NCBI RefSeq assembly: GCF_004320525.1
Contig: NZ_SIHX01000009.1
Location: 1 to 64,000 of the forward strand
Origin: Arthrobacter sp. S39
GTDB taxonomy: Bacteria > Actinomycetota > Actinomycetes > Actinomycetales > Micrococcaceae
Reading direction: 5' to 3'
Length of the DNA stretch: 64,000 nt
In this document: positions 59,547 through 64,000 of the stretch, in pieces
Numbering within the stretch: position 1 is the stretch's first letter
Layout of the letters: each line of letters starts with the position of its first letter
Notes under the pieces: model-generated
Databases searched by the model: none
Told to the model about the DNA's origin: nothing
The model's input: only the letters and a program-made list of their open reading frames with translations
Program-made: the position numbers and the translations under genes

Positions 59547-59661
59547 GGCAATCTCCTGACCTGGTTAGCCCCAGCCACTCGATTGAGCTCAAGTGTGGCA
59601 CGGAAAGAGCCAGGATGGAACGGCTGCCGCGGAGCAGCCGGGAGCGCCGCCCCCGGCGCAG

Positions 59662-59988
59662 TCAGGCGGGTCGCAGTGCGCCGCTTCCGGCTGCCCTAAA
59701 AAGTGCTGCCAGGCGGCCGTGTGCCTTGGTTTCCAGGGAGAGCCGATGCGTGAGCTTTTCGACCCTCTCGGAGAGTTCGGCGCCTACCGGCAGGCGGTCT
59801 CCGGGCCAGCTGGAGGACTCCTTGGAGTCGGCCAGAGCGTCCGCCAGGGCCTTGGCTGCGGCCCTGACCTTGAGCGAGTGGAAGTACAGCCGTAGAAGTG
59901 CGCGGCTCTTATCCGTGCCCGCGCGGAACAGCTCACGCGTCCGTGACTGGTGGTCTGCCGGTTCGCGCCCGCTGTTGATCTGTCCCAT
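59662..59988 (-). CDS. Hypothetical helical protein
   Basis: A 108-residue ORF taken from the ATG preceded by GGGGAAG. The sequence is charged and helical (FRAGTDKSRALLRLYFHSLK, AELSERVEKLTHRLSLETKA). There is no recognised domain. A longer frame reaches 60150, but its N-terminal part has unlikely composition. The gene is divergent from the SpoIIE phosphatase operon. Confidence 0.5.
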   Translation of the reverse strand: MGQINSGREPADHQSRTRELFRAGTDKSRALLRLYFHSLKVRAAAKALADALADSKESSSWPGDRLPVGAELSERVEKLTHRLSLETKAHGRLAALFRAAGSGALRPA

Positions 59989-60240
59989 GTGGCTTCCCCG
60001 CCTTCCGCAAGCCGTCCAAGGTCCGGGCCGGATCCGGGAGGTGCCCCGGCCGGGATATTGCTGCCTGTTTCGAGTGTCGCGGGCATTCCTCAACGTCTGC
60101 CCAAGCCAATGCCAAGATTTGCTCAAGATCGGCGGGGCGGGGCGGGGCAAGGCAGGTCAACAGGAAGCCAGCACGGAATAACTGCGGCTGTGACCCACGT
60201 GACAATGCCTGGCGCGCCTTAATACGGTAGAAGTAGAGCT
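59989..60240. promoter_or_regulatory. Promoter region of the partner-switching operon
   Basis: GTGACA (60199-60204) and TACGGT (60223-60228) with an 18-base spacer are a candidate promoter ending 13 bases before the ATG. If correct, the 5' leader would be very short or absent, in line with the weak ribosome site. A GGGGC-repeat tract lies near 60132-60146. Confidence 0.35.
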
Positions 60241-61353
60241 ATGTCTTCCACGCCCGATATTCGCCGCGCCGTTGTAATAGAGGACGACCCGGACATCCGT
60301 GGGCTGCTGGTACGGGTCCTGGTCAAACAGGGCTTCGAGGTCTCCGAAGCCGATTCCGGCCTTCCGGGCGTGGAACTGGTCCGCAGCGTCAAGCCGGACC
60401 TGGTCACCCTGGACCTGAACCTCCCGGACCTGGACGGCCTCGAGGTCTGCAAGCTCCTGCGCGAGTTTTCTGATGCCTTCATCGTGATGCTGACCGCCCG
60501 CGCCGACGAGCTGGACAAGCTCACGGGCCTGGACAACGGCGCCGATGACTACATCAGCAAGCCGTTCAGCCCCCGCGAGCTCCAGTCCAGGATCAACGCC
60601 CTGTTCCGCCGCCGCCAGTCCCCCGCCGTCGACACCGCCGCCCGCAGCGAGCTGGAGCGCGCCACCGAAGTCCAGCAAAGCCTCCTGCCCAAGGAGGACG
60701 TCCGGGTGGAGGGCTACGACCTCGCCGGCGTCTTCCGCCCCTCCCGCAGCGTGGGCGGCGACTTCTACGACTGGTACCGGACCCCGGACGGGCTGCACCT
60801 GACATTCGCCGATGCCATGGGCAAGGGCATGGGCGCGGCGCTCATCGCCGCCACGGTCCGCGCCGTGATGCGGTCCATGGGCCACCGGCAGGACCTGGAC
60901 GGGGCGTTCGCCTCGGCCAGCCAGGCCATCGCCACCGACCTGGATTCCTCCAACTCGTTTGTCACCCTGTTCCATGCCCGCCTGGACGCCGCGTCAGGCA
61001 CGGTCAGTTATGTCGACGCCGGCCACGGGCTCGCGCTGCACGTCACGGCAGGCGGCGACGTCCACCGGCTCCCTTCCGGAGGACCGCCCGTAGGGGCCTG
61101 GGCCGGCAGTTCCTGGCCGCAGTCCTCCATGGACCTGGCACCGGGGGATTCCCTGGTGGTGGTCAGCGACGGCGTGCTGGACGTTTTCGATTCCGTCGAG
61201 GCCTTCACCGAGGCCGTACTCACGGCGGCACATGGACAGGACTCCGCCCAGTCCGCGTCCGACGCCATCCTGGCCCTCGCCCCGGCGGAGTCCGCCGAGG
61301 ACGATGTCACTGTAGTGGTGGTGCGCCGCCTGCTGGAAGGAGCCGCAGCATGA
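60241..61353 (+). CDS. Response regulator with SpoIIE/PP2C phosphatase domain
   Basis: A 370-residue RsbU-like signalling protein. The receiver (1-125) has acidic residues in VVIEDDPDIR, phosphoacceptor D58 in VTLDLNLPDLDG and Lys in ISKPFSPREL. A helical linker (SELERATEVQQSLLPKEDV) is typical for SpoIIE phosphatases. The PP2C domain follows with metal-binding Asp in SVGGDFYDW, FADAMGKGMGAAL and VVVSDGVLDVFD. It probably dephosphorylates the STAS protein encoded two genes downstream. The stop overlaps the glycosyltransferase start (ATGA). Confidence 0.94.
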   Translation: MSSTPDIRRAVVIEDDPDIRGLLVRVLVKQGFEVSEADSGLPGVELVRSVKPDLVTLDLNLPDLDGLEVCKLLREFSDAFIVMLTARADELDKLTGLDNGADDYISKPFSPRELQSRINALFRRRQSPAVDTAARSELERATEVQQSLLPKEDVRVEGYDLAGVFRPSRSVGGDFYDWYRTPDGLHLTFADAMGKGMGAALIAATVRAVMRSMGHRQDLDGAFASASQAIATDLDSSNSFVTLFHARLDAASGTVSYVDAGHGLALHVTAGGDVHRLPSGGPPVGAWAGSSWPQSSMDLAPGDSLVVVSDGVLDVFDSVEAFTEAVLTAAHGQDSAQSASDAILALAPAESAEDDVTVVVVRRLLEGAAA

Positions 61354-63320
61354 CCCGTTTCTGGACCCGCCTGGTGGTGGTCCTGACCGTCATCTTCGGC
61401 CTGAATTACGTGGCCTGGCGCTGGGCGGCGTCGCTGAACTGGGACGCGTGGTGGATCGCCGTTCCCCTGGTGGTGGCCGAGACGTACAGCCTGATCGACG
61501 TGATGCTGTTCGGCATGACGGTGTGGAAGCTGAAGATCCGCGAGGCAGCCCCGGCACCGCCCGCCGACGCCACCGTTGACGTCTTCATCACCACCTACAA
61601 CGAAGACCTGGACATGGTCATGACCACGGCCCTGGCGGCCCAGAGGATCCGGCACCCGCACAGCACGTGGATCCTCGACGACGGCGCCCGGCCCGGGCTC
61701 AAGGCCCTCGCCGAGGAGCACGGCCTGGGTTACGTGACGCGCAGCGAGGACTGGACAGCCAACGTGCCGCGGCACGCGAAGGCCGGCAACCTGAACAACG
61801 CCCTGATGGTCACGCACGGCGAATTCCTCCTCATCCTGGACGCGGACCAGATCCCGGAACCGGACATCCTGGAAAAGACCCTGGGCTACTTCACCAATGA
61901 CCGCGTGGCCCTGGTCCAGACCCCGCAGTACTTCACCAACGTGCCCCCATCCGATCCCCTGGGCAGCCAGGCGCCGCTGTTCTACGGCCCCATCCAGCAG
62001 GGCAAGGACGGCTGGAACGCCGCGTTCTTCTGCGGCTCCAACGCCATTCTGCGCCGTGAGGCCCTCATGCAGCTGGGCCTGGTGGGCTACGTCAAGGAAA
62101 CCGAAAAGAGCATCCGCCGTGCGCTGGCCGCCTCACGGTCTGCCATCAGCAAGGCCCGGAAATCGGCCGACGTCGGCACTCCCCTGGTTGCCGACGTCCT
62201 CGACGAGGTGGAGGCCGCCACCCGGCACGCCCAGGAACAGCTGGAGGCCGGGGAACCGCTGAGCGAGATCACCTACCGGGTCCGCCGCCGCGTGGACGCC
62301 GCCGTGCAGACCCTGGTCCTGGCCGACGTCTCCGCGCTGCAGGCTGACCTCGAGGAGATCGCCGCCATGGAACTGGCGCACGTGGGCGACGCCGGGGTCC
62401 CGGTCGTTGCCGATGACGCCGTCCAGCGGATGTCGGCCCGGGACTGGTCGCCGCTGGGCGCGCTGGAGTCCGTGCAGGCCGTCCTGGATGCCCTGAACGT
62501 TGAGCGCAACGACGAGGCGCAGCCGGTCATGCCGCTGGCCACCATCTCCGTCACCGAGGACATGGCCACCGCCATGCGCATGCACGCCATGGGCTGGGAA
62601 AGTGTCTACCACCACGAAATCCTGGCCTACGGCCTCGCGCCCGAAGACATCAAGACTATGCTCACCCAGCGACTCCGGTGGGCGCAGGGGACTATCCAGG
62701 TACTGCTCCGCGAAAACCCGCTGGTGCAGAAGGGCCTGAAGATCGGCCAGCGGCTGATGTACTTCGCCACCATGTGGACCTACCTGAGCGGCTACGCGGC
62801 GGTCATCTACTTCGCCGCCCCCATCATCTACCTGCTGCTGGGCATCCTGCCTGTCACCAGCCTCAGCTGGGACTTCTTCATCCGGTTCATTCCGTTCATG
62901 ATCGCCAACCAGTTGCTGTTCGCCGTGGCCGGCCGGGGCATCCCCACCTGGCGCGGCCAGCAGTACAGCCTGGCGCTGTTCCCCACCTGGATCAAGGCGT
63001 GTTCGACGGCGGCGCGGAACGTCTGGTTCGGCCGTCCCCTGGGGTTCGCCGTCACCCCGAAGTCCCGCCAGACCGGCGGACCCAGCTGGAGCCTGATCCG
63101 CCCGCAGATCGTGGTGGCAGCGCTGCTGGCGATTGCCGCCGTCGTGGGCATCATCCGGCTCGCCACCGGACTGGCCGAGCCGCTTGGCACCCTGGTGAAC
63201 GTGGCCTGGGTTATTTTTGACCTGGTGGTCATGAGCATCCTGGTTCGCGCCGTGCTGTACAAGGGCTACGAACCCGCTGTGGACGTAGAGGCTGGAGAGA
63301 GGAAACCCGATGGAGTTTAG
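61350..63320 (+). CDS. BcsA-like processive glycosyltransferase with helical insert
   Basis: A 656-residue GT2 polysaccharide synthase with two N-terminal membrane helices (1-60). The catalytic domain has D110-D-G112, DAD at 164-166, T402-E-D404 and Q440RLRW444, and about four or five C-terminal helices follow. All hallmark residues of cellulose-synthase-like enzymes are present. Residues about 246-398, between the acceptor region and the TED motif, form an extra helical, Ala/Glu-rich block that ordinary BcsA lacks. No PilZ domain for c-di-GMP follows the helices. It overlaps both neighbours, so it is embedded in a partner-switching operon. Confidence 0.92.
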   Translation: MTRFWTRLVVVLTVIFGLNYVAWRWAASLNWDAWWIAVPLVVAETYSLIDVMLFGMTVWKLKIREAAPAPPADATVDVFITTYNEDLDMVMTTALAAQRIRHPHSTWILDDGARPGLKALAEEHGLGYVTRSEDWTANVPRHAKAGNLNNALMVTHGEFLLILDADQIPEPDILEKTLGYFTNDRVALVQTPQYFTNVPPSDPLGSQAPLFYGPIQQGKDGWNAAFFCGSNAILRREALMQLGLVGYVKETEKSIRRALAASRSAISKARKSADVGTPLVADVLDEVEAATRHAQEQLEAGEPLSEITYRVRRRVDAAVQTLVLADVSALQADLEEIAAMELAHVGDAGVPVVADDAVQRMSARDWSPLGALESVQAVLDALNVERNDEAQPVMPLATISVTEDMATAMRMHAMGWESVYHHEILAYGLAPEDIKTMLTQRLRWAQGTIQVLLRENPLVQKGLKIGQRLMYFATMWTYLSGYAAVIYFAAPIIYLLLGILPVTSLSWDFFIRFIPFMIANQLLFAVAGRGIPTWRGQQYSLALFPTWIKACSTAARNVWFGRPLGFAVTPKSRQTGGPSWSLIRPQIVVAALLAIAAVVGIIRLATGLAEPLGTLVNVAWVIFDLVVMSILVRAVLYKGYEPAVDVEAGERKPDGV

Positions 63321-63642
63321 TTACGAGGTCAAGGATTCGTACGCGGAGGTCAAAGCGGACGGGCGGCTGAACATGGTGTCCGCGCCCAAGCTCCGCGAAT
63401 TCGTCACCGACGTGATCGCAGGCGGTTCCTCCCGGATCGTGGTGAACCTGGAGAACACAGCCTTTATGGATTCCTCCGGACTCGGCGCCCTGATCGGCTG
63501 CCTCAAAGCGGCCCGGCAGGCGGGCGGCGACCTCCGGATCGCGGCCGTGCAGCCCCAGGTGAAGATGGTGCTGGAGCTGACCAGCATGGACCGGGTGCTC
63601 ACCTCATACGCCTCAGCCGAAGAGGCGTTCAGCAATGACTGA
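63310..63642 (+). CDS. STAS-domain anti-sigma factor antagonist (RsbV-like)
   Basis: A 110-residue single STAS domain. The phosphorylatable serine lies in TAFMDSSGLGALIGCLKAAR, the classic DSSGL motif of SpoIIAA/RsbV. It overlaps the end of the glycosyltransferase gene by 11 bases and the start of the kinase gene by eight. In partner switching, the neighbouring kinase phosphorylates this serine and the SpoIIE phosphatase removes it. Confidence 0.95.
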   Translation: MEFSYEVKDSYAEVKADGRLNMVSAPKLREFVTDVIAGGSSRIVVNLENTAFMDSSGLGALIGCLKAARQAGGDLRIAAVQPQVKMVLELTSMDRVLTSYASAEEAFSND

Positions 63643-64000
63643 GGTCCTGGCCCAGCGGAGCTTCCGTGGGTTGGCCGACGCCGAGGCCATCGATTCCGTC
63701 CACAACGAGCTGGACGGCCTCTGGGAGGATGCCCCCCTGGTCCAGGCCGTGGACCAGATGACATTCACTACGGCAGTCATCGAATCAGCATCCAACATCG
63801 TCCAGCACGCGCAGCCGGCCAAGGCGCAGAAGCCCGTGGAACTGGGCGTGGACATCAGCGTCCAGCCCACCCTCCTGCGTGCCAGGGTCAGCGCTTTCTA
63901 CGCGAAGCCGCCATTCGGCACGATGGAACCGGGAACGCCCGACGACGACTCCGAGTCAGGCCGCGGGCTGGCCCTCATCCAGGCGCTGGTCACCACCGTG
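63635..64000 (+). CDS. RsbW-like serine kinase (HATPase), truncated by window end
   Basis: The first 122 codons of an ATP-binding protein of the anti-sigma/HATPase_c_2 family. It starts MTEVLAQRSFRGLADAEAID. The N box is TTAVIESASNIVQHAQPA, and GRGLALIQALV appears at the right edge where the G2 region is expected. It would be the kinase partner of the STAS protein and opponent of the SpoIIE phosphatase. The gene continues beyond the window. Confidence 0.9.
   Translation, partial: MTEVLAQRSFRGLADAEAIDSVHNELDGLWEDAPLVQAVDQMTFTTAVIESASNIVQHAQPAKAQKPVELGVDISVQPTLLRARVSAFYAKPPFGTMEPGTPDDDSESGRGLALIQALVTTV

Noticed and set aside
61008..61817. 269-codon minus-strand open frame across the phosphatase and synthase junction
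   Set aside because: Antisense shadow of two strongly supported genes.

Overview
The window comes from a high-GC actinobacterium, most likely a soil member of the Micrococcaceae (Arthrobacter, Pseudarthrobacter or Paenarthrobacter). This rests on the base composition, GTG/TTG starts behind AAGGAG-type ribosome sites, the gene repertoire (pectin breakdown, allantoin/glyoxylate use, paired LLM monooxygenases) and the style of the long hairpins between genes. It is ordinary chromosomal sequence. I saw no rRNA, tRNA, CRISPR array, transposase or phage module.

Layout. 1-2.8 kb: a minus-strand unit of a PucR-type regulator, glutaminase and the start of an amino-acid permease. 3-5 kb: an aldo/keto reductase and a lipoprotein. 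5.4-12.1 kb: a plus-strand operon for an organosulfur-type substrate (binding lipoprotein, permease, ATPase, two LLM flavin monooxygenases, aldo/keto reductase). It is preceded by a 22-codon leader ORF with four cysteine codons in its last eight, which looks like a cysteine-sensing attenuator. 12.2-15.5 kb: a PucR-like regulator, an HSL-type esterase and a further aldo/keto reductase. 15.5-22.7 kb: an OmpR-type response regulator, a secreted GH16-like protein, a glycosyltransferase with a tiny LAxTG-like membrane protein, a rhamnogalacturonan acetylesterase, an orphan HATPase and an FMN reductase.

22.7-44 kb is dominated by plant cell-wall sugar use: a PL26-like exo-rhamnogalacturonan lyase, a secreted PL11 rhamnogalacturonan lyase, GH31 alpha-xylosidase, GH42 beta-galactosidase, a LacI regulator, an LplA/LplB/YtcP-type ABC importer without its own ATPase, and a GH3 enzyme with an inserted beta-trefoil-like domain. 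The acetylesterase at 19.6 kb belongs functionally to this set. A 14-bp CG-centred motif recurs upstream of the acetylesterase, PL26 and PL11 genes and partly upstream of GH3, suggesting one LacI-type regulon over about 22 kb. A tandem pair of SRPBCC proteins, a small DNA-binding-like protein, an F420-type reductase and a secreted beta-propeller are interspersed.

44-50 kb holds assorted metabolism and transport (threonine dehydratase-like enzyme, DctA, a thymidylate-kinase-like protein, cupin, ArsR/MFS pair). 50.4-56.6 kb is a glyoxylate/allantoin operon (hydroxypyruvate isomerase, tartronate semialdehyde reductase, glyoxylate carboligase, glycerate kinase, allantoinase) behind two IclR-like operator copies. 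56.6-60 kb holds a receiver-less winged-helix protein, two Bcp peroxiredoxins, an acetyltransferase and two small proteins. 60.2-64 kb is a tightly overlapping operon: receiver-SpoIIE phosphatase, BcsA-like glycosyltransferase, STAS protein and an RsbW-like kinase cut by the window end. It suggests polysaccharide synthesis controlled by partner switching.
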